Of a stretch of DNA of 27,530 nucleotides, positions 1 to 7,732 are shown in pieces (the first letter of the stretch is position 1; the number at the start of each line of letters is the position of its first letter). The notes under the pieces are model-generated. The model had not been told where the DNA came from, ran no database searches, and worked only from the letters and a program-made list of their open reading frames with translations. A program made the position numbers and the translations under genes. This DNA comes from Bacillota bacterium (GTDB taxonomy: Bacteria; Bacillota; Clostridia; Oscillospirales; Ruminococcaceae). The stretch covers positions 1-27,530 of the forward strand of contig JAEWRN010000003.1 of the NCBI GenBank assembly GCA_023460035.1. Direction: 5' to 3'.

Positions 1-6
1 TAGAGG

Positions 7-28
7 CTTCGGTAGTTTGTGTGGGTAA
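7..28. repeat. Left terminal inverted repeat of the ISL3 element
   Basis: This 22-base arm begins CTTCGGTAGTTTG and is the exact reverse complement of 1415-1436. It lies immediately beyond the transposase stop codon. Confidence 0.9.
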
Positions 29-29
29 C

Positions 30-1373
30 TTAGCGGCCCGGGAGCAACAGTTGGACGCACGAACAGGACAGCATGACCATGGCGATCATGTTGTCGGTGT
101 TGCGGAAGCCAAACGCAGTGCGAATAAGCAGTTTGATCTTGTTGTTAACAGCCTCCACCCGGGCGTTGGAGAGATGGTGTTTCGCAGCCGCTACAATGGC
201 GTGGAAGTGCCGCTGAATCTTCAAGCGCAGGTCACGAAACACAGGGATTCTGCACCGCTGCGCCCAAGAAATCCACTTATTCAGGGCGGCGACAATCTCG
301 TCTGGACCCGCCTTGAGCGCCAGGCGAAGGTTTTCTTTCAGCAAGTAGGCGCGGTAGAGCCGAGGGTTCGCTTTCGTGAGGAAGTCAAGCTGCGCTTGCT
401 GGTTCTCGGAGAGATGTTCTGGGTTCTTCAGTAACGCATAGCGGAGATTTTTGATACCCTTGGCCAGACTCTTTTCGGGGGCCGCTTCCTCGCCCTTGGC
501 CGGGCGTCCCCGGCCTCGCTTCGGCGCTGTTTTGGCCGTTTCGTGAGCCTCAGCCCACGCTTGGCGGCGCACCTTGTCCAAAGCCTCGGTAGCCCATGAA
601 ACGACATGGAACGGATCGACGCAGCGCTCCGCGTTGGGGCAGTATTTCTCCACGCAGGACGCAATCCACCGCGCTCCGTCCGCGCTGACGCACCGGATGG
701 AGGCCCGTTGTTCCGGGCTTAACTGCTCAAAGAACAGGGAGAGAACTTCTTTCCCAAATCCCCTGCCGCACCAGACGACGGAAGCCGTGTCGTGGTTAAC
801 AACGACGGTCATGTACTTGTGGCCCTTCTTGTAACTGGTTTCGTCAATACCGATACTTACCAGCCCGTCAAAGCGTGATGTAGCCATGGCTTCCAGCTCT
901 TTGTAGACCCTGCCGCAGAGGTCACCCACTGTGTGCCATTCAATTCGCATGAGCTCCGAAACGACTGTTTTGGAAGCATGGACAGACAACCACGCCACGG
1001 TTTCCTCAAAGCTCTTGCAGAACCGGGAGCTGTGCCGGGCCCACGGAACGGAAGACGTGACGACGCCGTGCTTCTTGCAGCTTACGCGAGGCAATTGGGC
1101 CTCGACATATACTTGGGCAGCTCCAAGGTCATTGCACCGCCATCGGCGCGTTTTGCACGTTCTGTCGTAGTACTTGGCCTTGCGCCCACAAATTCCGCAT
1201 CGACCCTGCTCTCTTTTAGGCGGGCGGGCCAGAATCACGATTGCATTGGTCTCGGCTTCCGCAAAAACATCCCTGACAATGATTTTTTCGGTGCCGACTA
1301 ATGGCTGAATGAGGCCTTTGGTACGCATTTGGAAGCCCTGCTTTCCTGATTTCATTTTTGTTAATAAAATCAT
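30..1373 (-). CDS. ISL3-family transposase
   Basis: A 447-residue DDE transposase that would cut and join the element's ends. The N-terminal part has a cysteine-rich zinc-binding segment (C59-x2-C62, C73, C80, C99-x2-H102) followed by a helical DNA-binding region. The catalytic core shows D177 in GIDET, D232 in SADG and E407 in ARVEAVNN, the ISL3 arrangement with a long insertion before the last acid. Residues 281-300 are a basic, low-complexity linker. The length is normal for the family and no frameshift is seen. The start is the ATG at 1373, with AAAGGA about nine bases upstream. Stop lies just inside the left inverted repeat. Family assignment is firm; activity is inferred only from intactness. 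Confidence 0.93.
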   Translation of the reverse strand: MILLTKMKSGKQGFQMRTKGLIQPLVGTEKIIVRDVFAEAETNAIVILARPPKREQGRCGICGRKAKYYDRTCKTRRWRCNDLGAAQVYVEAQLPRVSCKKHGVVTSSVPWARHSSRFCKSFEETVAWLSVHASKTVVSELMRIEWHTVGDLCGRVYKELEAMATSRFDGLVSIGIDETSYKKGHKYMTVVVNHDTASVVWCGRGFGKEVLSLFFEQLSPEQRASIRCVSADGARWIASCVEKYCPNAERCVDPFHVVSWATEALDKVRRQAWAEAHETAKTAPKRGRGRPAKGEEAAPEKSLAKGIKNLRYALLKNPEHLSENQQAQLDFLTKANPRLYRAYLLKENLRLALKAGPDEIVAALNKWISWAQRCRIPVFRDLRLKIQRHFHAIVAAAKHHLSNARVEAVNNKIKLLIRTAFGFRNTDNMIAMVMLSCSCVQLLLPGR

Positions 1374-1414
1374 AGCAGCATTTCCTTTGCTACCAAGGCT
1401 TTATTCAGTTTTTA

Positions 1415-1436
1415 TTACCCACACAAACTACCGAAG
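1415..1436. repeat. Right terminal inverted repeat of the ISL3 element
   Basis: Perfect partner of 7-28. Four further bases (1437-1440) complete a GGCTCTTCGG tip on the minus strand. The arm lies about 40 bases upstream of the transposase start and may carry its promoter. Confidence 0.9.
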
Positions 1437-1440
1437 AGCC

Positions 1441-1740
1441 GGTTTTTTTGTGTTTTGCCGGTTTGGGGTGGCAGCCGGGCGGCCGGCTTTGCCGCACGGC
1501 CTGCCCCCCGCCTAAAAAGGCCCCATTTGTGGGCACCGCGCACCCCGCGCTGCAAACCAGAAAAGCCGGTACCTTTTGTTTTACCTGGCGCTCGCCGGCG
1601 TGGCGGGTATTTTTGCGCTGTGCCCTGCACCATGCCGGGCTAACGCTTTGCAATAAAAACGTCGTTGGTGCGCCGCCAACCGCCGCAAACTAAAAACCGG
1701 GCAGCACACCCACCCGAACCTTCCTCGCGCAAAACAGCAC
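1441..1740. other. Intergenic stretch between the IS and the ncRNA terminator
   Basis: About 300 GC-rich bases with no frame that resembles a protein and no ribosome site in front of any start. The short frames present on both strands are composition artefacts. I see no RNA gene or repeat of note here. Confidence 0.6.
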
Positions 1741-1771
1741 AAAGAAACCGCCGCCGGGTACCCGGCGGCGG
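1741..1771 (-). terminator. Intrinsic terminator of the ncRNA
   Basis: A perfect 24-base GC palindrome (1748-1771) with 11-bp arms around TA is followed on the minus strand by TTTCTTT. In the plus direction there is no T tract, so it acts mainly for the ncRNA. Confidence 0.85.
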
Positions 1772-2241
1772 CTCACTTATTTCATCATCGGACGAAACCC
1801 TTTCATCTCTGTGTCGGAATTTCCTTAGGACTCGTTTGCTATGAACTGCTGTGTTTCGTTTCGCGAAACGCATTCGAGATTCCACTTAGAACGATCAAAC
1901 AAACCTGACGTTCAAACTTCCTCTTCTACAGGTCACATCTATCGGGGTCCGGCACTCTGCGAGGCGGCGGCTCGTCTTCGTCGCTGCGTCTTTTATATCA
2001 GCCGACTCTCCCGCCGCAGATCCCGCGGCACGGAGGCGCTTAAAGTTTTATCGAAACTTTCAAAATTACGCTTGCCGAAGCGATGCCGCCCCGCAGACTG
2101 AGTTGCCGGGTTCCCCATGGTCACTGCGTTCTACACTGTACACCGGTCTCACCTCTTTCTTTTCGGTCTGGGTTTCCAGCCCCAAACGCACAAATCTTTT
2201 TCAAAACCTGTGGTGTATCTGCTTTCTACCCTTCCCTTTGT
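1741..2241 (-). ncRNA. Candidate large structured non-coding RNA, about 500 nt, family unknown
   Basis: The segment lies between a near-consensus promoter (2248-2276) and an intrinsic terminator (1741-1771), both on the minus strand, and has no credible reading frame. Many local helices are visible. A 10-bp stem with wobble pairs closes a GAAA loop (2189-2212). Others are CTGG/CCAG (2168-2179), CGCTT/AAGCG (2069-2082), AAAGTTT/AAACTTT (2042-2060), CGTTT/AAACG (1857-1870) and GATGAAA/TTTCGTC with wobble (1791-1807). A compound stem pairs 1963-1972 with 2000-2015. Longer pairings such as 2214-2219 with 2133-2138 also look possible. I do not see tmRNA, RNase P, SRP or 6S signatures. Length and ornate folding recall large RNAs such as ROOL, GOLLD or OLE, but I cannot assign it. 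The transcript diverges from the aldolase gene. Confidence 0.72.
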
Positions 2242-2247
2242 GTCTTT

Positions 2248-2276
2248 ATTATATGCTTCTCAATAGCAAGTTTCAA
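2248..2276 (-). promoter_or_regulatory. Strong sigma-A promoter of the ncRNA
   Basis: On the minus strand TTGAAA (2271-2276), a 17-base spacer and TATAAT (2248-2253). This differs from consensus at one position of twelve. Transcription should begin near 2241. No ribosome site or start codon follows at useful spacing. Confidence 0.85.
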
Positions 2277-2314
2277 TTGGCATTTTGTATGGACTTTTGT
2301 GCTTTTGCATGTAC

Positions 2315-2320
2315 TATAAT
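2315..2320 (+). promoter_or_regulatory. Possible -10 element for the aldolase operon
   Basis: TATAAT on the plus strand in an AT-rich stretch, preceded by TG three bases away. No good -35 hexamer is seen at 16-18 bases. It would give a leader of about 150 nt before the ATG at 2479 and is divergent from the ncRNA promoter. Confidence 0.45.
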
Positions 2321-2478
2321 ACCAATTTGTAACGAAAACATGCCGTATTTTTGTATTTTTTGTAAAATAACGGCAGCTTTGGCGGGCCTTCTCTTCTTTT
2401 TTTGCCCCGGCCTTTACATCCGCATTTGTTTTGAAGTACAATCCAAGCAGATACCGCAACCAAAAAGGGGGCTTTTGC

Positions 2479-3159
2479 ATGGAGCTGCTGCTTGACAGCG
2501 CAAATTTAAACGAGCTGGCCGACGGCCTGCGGGATTTGCCCGCCGCTGGGGTGACGACCAACCCGACGATTTTAAAAAAAGAGGGCAGGGTAGACCTGCG
2601 CGCACACCTCGCGGCAATACGCGGGCTGTGCGGGCAGCACCGCAGCCTGCATGTGCAGGTGGTCGCGGGCGATGCCGCGCAGATGGGTAACGAAGCCCAG
2701 CATATTTTAAACACGCTGGGTATGGACACCTATATTAAAGTACCAGTCAGTGAGGCGGGGCTTACCGTCATCGGGCAGCTGGTGCGCACGGGCACCCATG
2801 TCACGGCGACCGCCGTGTACACCAGCTTGCAGGGCATGCTGGCCGTGCTGGCCGGGGCCAACTATGTGGCGGTGTACTGTGGCCGCATCGACCGCGCGGG
2901 CGGCTCGTCACAGGCAGTGCTGCACGAGATTGCCGATTTTATTCACCGCGGCGGGTTTCACACCCGGCTGCTGGCCGCCAGCTTTCGTGAGCCGCAGGCC
3001 ATTGCCGACGCGTTTGCGGCAGGGGCCGACAGCGTAACGGCCGCACCCGCCGTGCTGCGCGCCGGGCTTTCGCTGCCCTGCATTGGCGAAGCGACCGCCG
3101 CTTTTGGGGCCGACTTTGAAGCCGTATACGGCGCGGGCGCCACGATGCAAAGCCTGTGA
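2479..3159 (+). CDS. fsa: Fructose-6-phosphate aldolase / transaldolase-like protein
   Basis: A 226-residue class I aldolase of the small transaldolase (TalC/FSA) family, cytoplasmic, acting on sugar phosphates. The Schiff-base lysine is K87 in YIKVPVSEAG. The substrate-pocket motif GVTTNPTILKKEG is at 24-36, and GANYVAVYCGRIDRAGG and LLAASFREP follow. Length matches the family (about 215-225). I chose the ATG at 2479 because AAGGGGG lies eight bases upstream and the protein then begins MELLLDS like relatives; an in-frame TTG at 2431 is less likely. Sequence alone does not settle fructose-6-phosphate aldolase versus transaldolase activity. It is followed after 57 bases by the epimerase-like gene, probably in one transcript. 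Confidence 0.88.
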   Translation: MELLLDSANLNELADGLRDLPAAGVTTNPTILKKEGRVDLRAHLAAIRGLCGQHRSLHVQVVAGDAAQMGNEAQHILNTLGMDTYIKVPVSEAGLTVIGQLVRTGTHVTATAVYTSLQGMLAVLAGANYVAVYCGRIDRAGGSSQAVLHEIADFIHRGGFHTRLLAASFREPQAIADAFAAGADSVTAAPAVLRAGLSLPCIGEATAAFGADFEAVYGAGATMQSL

Positions 3160-3177
3160 TGTTATAAAAAACACCCA

Positions 3178-3193
3178 GGGGCCCATGGGCCCC
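3178..3193. repeat. Intercistronic 16-base palindrome
   Basis: GGGGCCCATGGGCCCC lies between the aldolase stop and the ribosome site of the next gene. It could form a compact mRNA hairpin. No T tract follows, so it is not a terminator. Confidence 0.6.
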
Positions 3194-3216
3194 GCAGAAT
3201 AAAGGAGGACACTCGC

Positions 3217-4263
3217 ATGAAAATTTTATTGATTGGCGGCACCGGGGTCATCAGCACCGCCATCAGCGAAAAGCTGTTGCAGGACGGGCACGAGCTGTAC
3301 CTGCTGAACCGGCGCGGCGGCAAAAACCTGCCGCACGGCGCGCACGAGCTGCGCGGCGACATTAACGACGAAGCTGCCGTGGCTGCCCTGCTGGACGGCC
3401 TGTCGTTTGACGCGGTGGCCGACTTTATCTGCTTTACGCCCGAGCAGGCCGAGCGCGATTTTAAGCTGTTTGCGGGTAAAACAAAGCAGTATGTGCTGAT
3501 CAGTTCGGCTTCGGCCTACCAAAAGCCGCTCACCGCGCTGCCCATCACCGAAAGCACGCCGCTGGTCAACCCCTACTGGGATTACTCGCGGTCTAAAGCC
3601 GCCGCCGAAGAGCTTTTGCTGCGCCATTTGCGGCACGACGGTTTCCCCGTGACAATCGTGCGGCCCAGCCATACTTACTGTGAGCGCAAGGTGCCCGTGG
3701 CGGTGCACGGTGCGGCCGGCAGCTGGCAGGTGCTGGCCCGCATGCTGGCGGGCAAACCGGTCGTGGTGCACGGCGACGGCAGCTCGCTGTGGACGCTGAC
3801 CCACAGCCGCGACTTTGCCAAGGGCTTTTGCGGGCTGCTGGGCAACCCGCACGCCATTGGGCAGGCGGTGCACATCACGTCGGACGAATCGCTAAGCTGG
3901 AACCAGATTTACACCATTCTCGCCGACGCGCTGGGCGTGCCGCTGCGCGCGGTATATGTGCCCAGCACCGTGCTGGCCGAGGCCGGCACCGCGTGGGGGT
4001 ACGATTTTGAGGGCAACCTGCTGGGTGATAAGGCCGTGAGCGTGGTGTTTGACAACACGAAGCTAAAACGGCTGGTGCCGGGCTTTACCGCGACCACCCG
4101 GTTTGACGAGGGCGCGCGCGAGGCGGCAGCCTACCTGCTGGCCCACCCGGAACTTCAGATAGACGACCCGACGTTTGACCGCTTTTGCGACGCGGTGTGC
4201 GGCACGATGTCCACCGTGGCCCGGCAGATTGCGGGCAGGGCAAACGAGGCAAGTGAAAACTGA
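3217..4263 (+). CDS. NAD(P)-dependent epimerase/dehydratase-like protein (extended SDR)
   Basis: A 348-residue Rossmann-fold protein of the extended short-chain dehydrogenase/reductase family. The nucleotide-binding glycine motif is GGTGVIS at 7-13. The catalytic pair is Y123 and K127 in YSRSK, with serines at 97-98 (LISSASAY) in the usual place. The family acts on nucleotide sugars or related carbonyl compounds; the substrate here is unknown. The start at 3217 has AAAGGAGG eight bases upstream. It is co-oriented with the aldolase gene at a short distance, which suggests a carbohydrate role, and a strong terminator follows. It is not a close match to GalE that I can recognise. Confidence 0.85.
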   Translation: MKILLIGGTGVISTAISEKLLQDGHELYLLNRRGGKNLPHGAHELRGDINDEAAVAALLDGLSFDAVADFICFTPEQAERDFKLFAGKTKQYVLISSASAYQKPLTALPITESTPLVNPYWDYSRSKAAAEELLLRHLRHDGFPVTIVRPSHTYCERKVPVAVHGAAGSWQVLARMLAGKPVVVHGDGSSLWTLTHSRDFAKGFCGLLGNPHAIGQAVHITSDESLSWNQIYTILADALGVPLRAVYVPSTVLAEAGTAWGYDFEGNLLGDKAVSVVFDNTKLKRLVPGFTATTRFDEGAREAAAYLLAHPELQIDDPTFDRFCDAVCGTMSTVARQIAGRANEASEN

Positions 4264-4317
4264 CCCTTTAAACAAGCTTTACCCACGCTGTGGCGACCAC
4301 GGCGCGGGCAGCCCAAC

Positions 4318-4362
4318 AGCGACCCCCGCCGGCAGTTGCAAGCTGGCGGGGGTCGCTGTGTT
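4318..4362 (+). terminator. Terminator after the aldolase/epimerase operon
   Basis: A perfect 13-bp stem (4318-4330 with 4345-4357) has a 14-base loop and is followed by GTGTTTCC. The T tract is short, so termination may be imperfect. Confidence 0.7.
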
Positions 4363-4642
4363 TCCATTGTTCTATTGTTCCCCGTGCGCCGGGTTGCTGC
4401 AACCGGCAAGGCGGGGAGGGGCACAAACAGGGCACAAAGCGCTGCCCGTACCCGCTTTTTTGCCCCGCGTGATGTTATAAAATTTGAAAGCCCGGCTTTT
4501 CTTCACCCCCCGCCGCACCGCGGGGTGGGTTACTTTGTTGTTTTAAGTTTTTTGTTTTCCTGCGCTGTATTTTGCATGCTGCAACCGTGCGGCCCCAGCA
4601 GGGCGCAGTGCTGTTACAAGGGCTGCCGGGGCCGGGGCTGTT
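4363..4642. other. Convergent intergenic region
   Basis: No gene is seen. A small AAAGC-CGG-GCTTT hairpin followed on the minus strand by CAAATTTTAT (4475-4500) may be a weak terminator for the regulator operon. A GC-rich imperfect hairpin near 4504-4527 lacks a T tract. Confidence 0.4.
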
Positions 4643-6196
4643 TCAGTGCTGCGCAGGGCGGTGCTTTTCGCGCAGCTCGCCAATGGTGCAGCCGTTGCTT
4701 TTTTTGAACACCCGGCAAAAATACGTCGTGTTGGGGTAGCCGGTGCGCGCGGCAATCTCTTTAATCGACAGCGCCGTTTCGCGCGCAAGGCGCTCGGCGG
4801 CTTTCATGCGCACCGCGGTGAGGTGCTCGACAAAATTTTCGCCGCGTTGGTGGCGAAACAGCCGGCTGAGGTAAAACGGGCTGATGCCGATATGCTCCGC
4901 CACCATATCCAGCGAAAGGTCACTGGCGTAATGCTCGTCAATATACCGCAGCGCCTGCTGTACATACTGCCCCGCGCCGGGCTGGGGCGGCTCGCCCAAC
5001 AGCCGGGCAAGCTGGTACAGCTTTTCGCGCAATACCGGCGCAAAATCGGCCGCGGCGTCCTGCCGGGCAAGCTCCTGCGCGGCGGTTTCCAGCTGGCGGT
5101 GCACACTGTCGGCCCGGCCCTTTTGCTGGGCCAGCTGTGCCGCCACCTGTGCAAACAGCTTTTCGGCAAAGGCGCGGTTACCCTGCAAAAAAGGTTGCAG
5201 ACGGGCCATTTCGGCGCCGATCTGCTGCAAATTGCCCTCTTGCACCAGGCACCAAAGCAGCTGCGCTTCGGCGCTGCCCGCTTCGGCCTGCCGCGGCGGG
5301 CGGTAAAAGGCGACAGCCCCCTGCCCGTGCTGCAACAGCGCCAGCAGGCTTTGCTGGTACGATTCCTGCATCTGGCGAAACTGCCCAAACACACCGCCCA
5401 CCCCGGCCCGCAACGGCAGTTGCAGGCTGCGGTTCAGCTTGGTCAGCGCCACCTGCACCACGTCGTTCAGCCACGCTTCGCCCCCGCCGCTTTGCCCCGC
5501 GGGCACAAACAACAGCAGGCAAAGGTTGGTTTCGGTTACGGTGGCAAGGTAGGTGCAGCTGCCGCCAAACGCGGCGTCCAGCGCGGCGCGCAGCACCTGT
5601 TTATCCTGCCCGCGCAACCCGTCGCGGCTGGGGGTCACCGGCACCAGCGCCACAACGGCCCCCGCCGTAAACTGCGCGGCATGCATTTCGCAATAGGCCT
5701 CAAAATTGGCAAGCGCCGGCTCGCCGATGAAAATCGAGTACATGATCTCGCTTTCCATCACCGGCTGAATGCGGGTGAACAGCTCGCGTATCTGCCGCTG
5801 GCTTTGCGCGTTGGCGCGGGTCTCGTCGATCTGCGCGCACAGCTTTTGAATCGTCGCCACCGTGGTCTCGCGCTTTTCGGGCTTTAAAATATACGCGTCA
5901 ATTTTAAGGGCAAGCGCGCGCTGCACATAGTCAAACTCGTCGTAGGCGGTGTTGATGATAAACCTTGTGCGCACCCCGCGGCTGCGCAGCAGGTCAATGG
6001 CATCGATGCCGCTGATGCCCGGCATATTGATGTCCACAATGGCCATGTCGGGCTGGTGGCGCTGCACCTGGGTCACCAGCTCGGTGCCGTTGCGGGCGGC
6101 TGCCACCACGTCAATGTCGCGAAATTCTTTTTGAATCAGCAGCCCCAGGGCCTTCAGCTCAATTTCTTCGTCGTCTGCAAGGACCATCGTATACAT
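4643..6196 (-). CDS. YesN-type response regulator with AraC DNA-binding domain
   Basis: A 517-residue cytoplasmic regulator. The receiver domain (1-120) has the acid pair D8-D9, the phosphoacceptor D55 in VDINMPG and K105 in ILKPEK. A long central region without a named motif follows. The C-terminal 100 residues are a double helix-turn-helix AraC/XylS domain (LSLDMVAEHIGISPFYLSRLFR, then IKEIAARTGYPNTTYFCRVFKK). This is the layout of YesN proteins, partners of YesM-type kinases. It starts 12 bases after the kinase stop, with AGGTGGG upstream. It probably activates the neighbouring sugar transporter through direct repeats at 12733-12790. Function is known from family; the target is inferred. 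Confidence 0.92.
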   Translation of the reverse strand: MYTMVLADDEEIELKALGLLIQKEFRDIDVVAAARNGTELVTQVQRHQPDMAIVDINMPGISGIDAIDLLRSRGVRTRFIINTAYDEFDYVQRALALKIDAYILKPEKRETTVATIQKLCAQIDETRANAQSQRQIRELFTRIQPVMESEIMYSIFIGEPALANFEAYCEMHAAQFTAGAVVALVPVTPSRDGLRGQDKQVLRAALDAAFGGSCTYLATVTETNLCLLLFVPAGQSGGGEAWLNDVVQVALTKLNRSLQLPLRAGVGGVFGQFRQMQESYQQSLLALLQHGQGAVAFYRPPRQAEAGSAEAQLLWCLVQEGNLQQIGAEMARLQPFLQGNRAFAEKLFAQVAAQLAQQKGRADSVHRQLETAAQELARQDAAADFAPVLREKLYQLARLLGEPPQPGAGQYVQQALRYIDEHYASDLSLDMVAEHIGISPFYLSRLFRHQRGENFVEHLTAVRMKAAERLARETALSIKEIAARTGYPNTTYFCRVFKKSNGCTIGELREKHRPAQH

Positions 6197-6208
6197 TGTT
6201 TACCCACC

Positions 6209-7732
6209 TCACTTTCCCTTTGTGGGTGTTTGCCGCGGCAGCCCGATGTGAATCAGGGTGCGCCCCGGCTTGCTGTCGATCTTAAATTCTACCCCGCCGC
6301 CAAAAAACAGCTGCAACCGCAGGTACACATTGCACAGCCCCATGTGCGAATCGTCCTCGGTGCGCTTGTCCAGTGCGGTGCGCAGTGCGGCAAGGGTCTC
6401 CTCTTCAAAGCCTTTGCCGTTGTCCTCTACCTCCAGGCAGCAGCGCCCGCCCTGCCCGTACAGGCGCACGGTCACCCGGCCGCCGGTAATCTGCGGGCCC
6501 ACACCGTAGCTGACCGAATTTTCAACCAGCGGCTGCAAGATCATGCAGGGCACCTGCTGCCCGGCGCACTGCTCGTCCACCTCAAACACAAAATCGATGC
6601 GGCTGCCAAAGCGCTGGCGCTGAATATACACATAATTGCGGGTGTTTTCAATCTCGTCGCCCAGCGTCACGGTGCCGGTGACCTTGCGCAGGTTGTAGCG
6701 CAAAAACTCGCTGGTCGCCTCCATCAGCTGTGCCGTTTCGGTGGCGTTTTCCATCTGGGCCGTCTGCAAGATCATGTTGAGGGTGTTAAACAAAAAGTGC
6801 GGGTTGATACGCGATTGCAGCAGCCGCAGCTGGCTGCTTTGCAACGCGGCGCTGATGCGCAGGTTTTCCACCTCCACCTGCGTGAGCTGTTCGCGCACCC
6901 GCGAATCCTGCTCGATTTGCTCCATTTGGGTGTGGATGGTGTCAATCATCTCATTAAACGCGTCGGCAAATACCGACAGCTCGTCGCCGGTGTCGATCTG
7001 CACATGCTGCTGCAAAGTGGGGGTGCGGGTCAGCCGGTCGGCAAAGTCGGTCAGCTGGTTCACCGAGTTCGTCATGCCCCGCACGACCTTGCGGTAAAAG
7101 CTGAGGCAGACCAGCAGGGCCAGCGCCAGCATGGCCAGCTGAAACACCGTCAGCACCTGCTGCACCCGCTGCATACCGTCTTGCAGCTGCTGTGTTGTCA
7201 CCAGCTTTGCGGTGTATACCTCTTGAAAGCTTTGGTTGATATACGAAATGGTGTTCTGCGTTTCGTGGTAGCTTGCGGCCAGCGCCGCATTGTCCGCCCC
7301 GGCCGAAACCTCACTGCGAAAGTCGGTCAAATCCGCAATCAGCGCGTCGCTTTGGGTGAGGTAGGTGTCAATCATGCAGCACAGGTCCATCACCTCGCGC
7401 GAGTACTCTTCGTTCAGCCGGTTTTTCATCTCCTGCACCGCGCCGCGGGTGACGGCACTTTGCGCAAGGTAGCTTTCGTTGCTGGCCGGGCGCAGGTACA
7501 GGTAATAGTCGTAGACATTGCGGTTGGTGTTTTCAACGTCGATAAACAGCCCGTTGAGGTCCAGCAATTCGCCAATGGCCCCGCGGTATTGCGCCGACAG
7601 CAGCTCGCTGGTAAAAAACGAAACGCCAAAAATTAAGATGACAATGAACAGCATGATGAGATAACCCATCGTGTATTTGCGGCTGATGGACCCGGACGTG
7701 AGCTTTTCGAGCAGCTTTTTACCTGCCTTCAT
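6209..7732 (-). CDS. YesM/LytS-type sensor histidine kinase
   Basis: A 507-residue membrane kinase. One membrane helix is at 23-40 and a second near 193-212. An extracellular sensor of about 150 residues lies between, followed by a HAMP-like linker. The His_kinase motif has the phosphoacceptor H312 in INPHFLFNTLNMI. The ATPase domain has N405 in PLVENSVSYG and DNGKGF at 437-442. I use the ATG at 7732, which has GAGGAGG six bases upstream; a longer frame to 7858 would lie inside the preceding gene. It overlaps that gene by 14 bases and precedes the regulator by 12, so translational coupling is likely. It probably receives its signal from the upstream sugar-binding lipoprotein. Confidence 0.92.
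   Translation of the reverse strand: MKAGKKLLEKLTSGSISRKYTMGYLIMLFIVILIFGVSFFTSELLSAQYRGAIGELLDLNGLFIDVENTNRNVYDYYLYLRPASNESYLAQSAVTRGAVQEMKNRLNEEYSREVMDLCCMIDTYLTQSDALIADLTDFRSEVSAGADNAALAASYHETQNTISYINQSFQEVYTAKLVTTQQLQDGMQRVQQVLTVFQLAMLALALLVCLSFYRKVVRGMTNSVNQLTDFADRLTRTPTLQQHVQIDTGDELSVFADAFNEMIDTIHTQMEQIEQDSRVREQLTQVEVENLRISAALQSSQLRLLQSRINPHFLFNTLNMILQTAQMENATETAQLMEATSEFLRYNLRKVTGTVTLGDEIENTRNYVYIQRQRFGSRIDFVFEVDEQCAGQQVPCMILQPLVENSVSYGVGPQITGGRVTVRLYGQGGRCCLEVEDNGKGFEEETLAALRTALDKRTEDDSHMGLCNVYLRLQLFFGGGVEFKIDSKPGRTLIHIGLPRQTPTKGK

Larger units (their letters stand above)
3..1440 (-). mobile_element. ISL3-family insertion sequence
   Basis: A single transposase gene is bracketed by 22-base perfect inverted repeats (7-28 and 1415-1436). 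The right end reads GGCTCTTCGG inward from 1440, the GG-starting tip usual for ISL3 elements. The left tip reads GAGGCTTCGG, so the four outermost bases do not match. A target duplication cannot be tested because the window starts only about two bases outside the left end. The transposase frame is uninterrupted, so the element looks potentially active. Confidence 0.88.

Noticed and set aside
1741..2241. Assignment of the ncRNA to tmRNA, RNase P, SRP or 6S RNA
   Set aside because: No tRNA-like ends, no RNase P conserved core, no SRP tetraloop motif and a length unlike 6S.
1640..2729. Short frames on both strands across the ncRNA region
   Set aside because: The minus-strand frame at 1640-1885 passes through the terminator hairpin, the one at 2226-2729 through the promoter; none has a ribosome site or family features.
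4646..5887. Long plus-strand frame of 413 codons
   Set aside because: It lies antisense to the YesN-type regulator, is rich in Arg/Ala/Gln/His, has no domain and is a GC-bias shadow.
6056..7636. Plus-strand frame of 526 codons
   Set aside because: Antisense to the YesM-type kinase, which has all catalytic motifs; the frame itself shows no recognisable protein.
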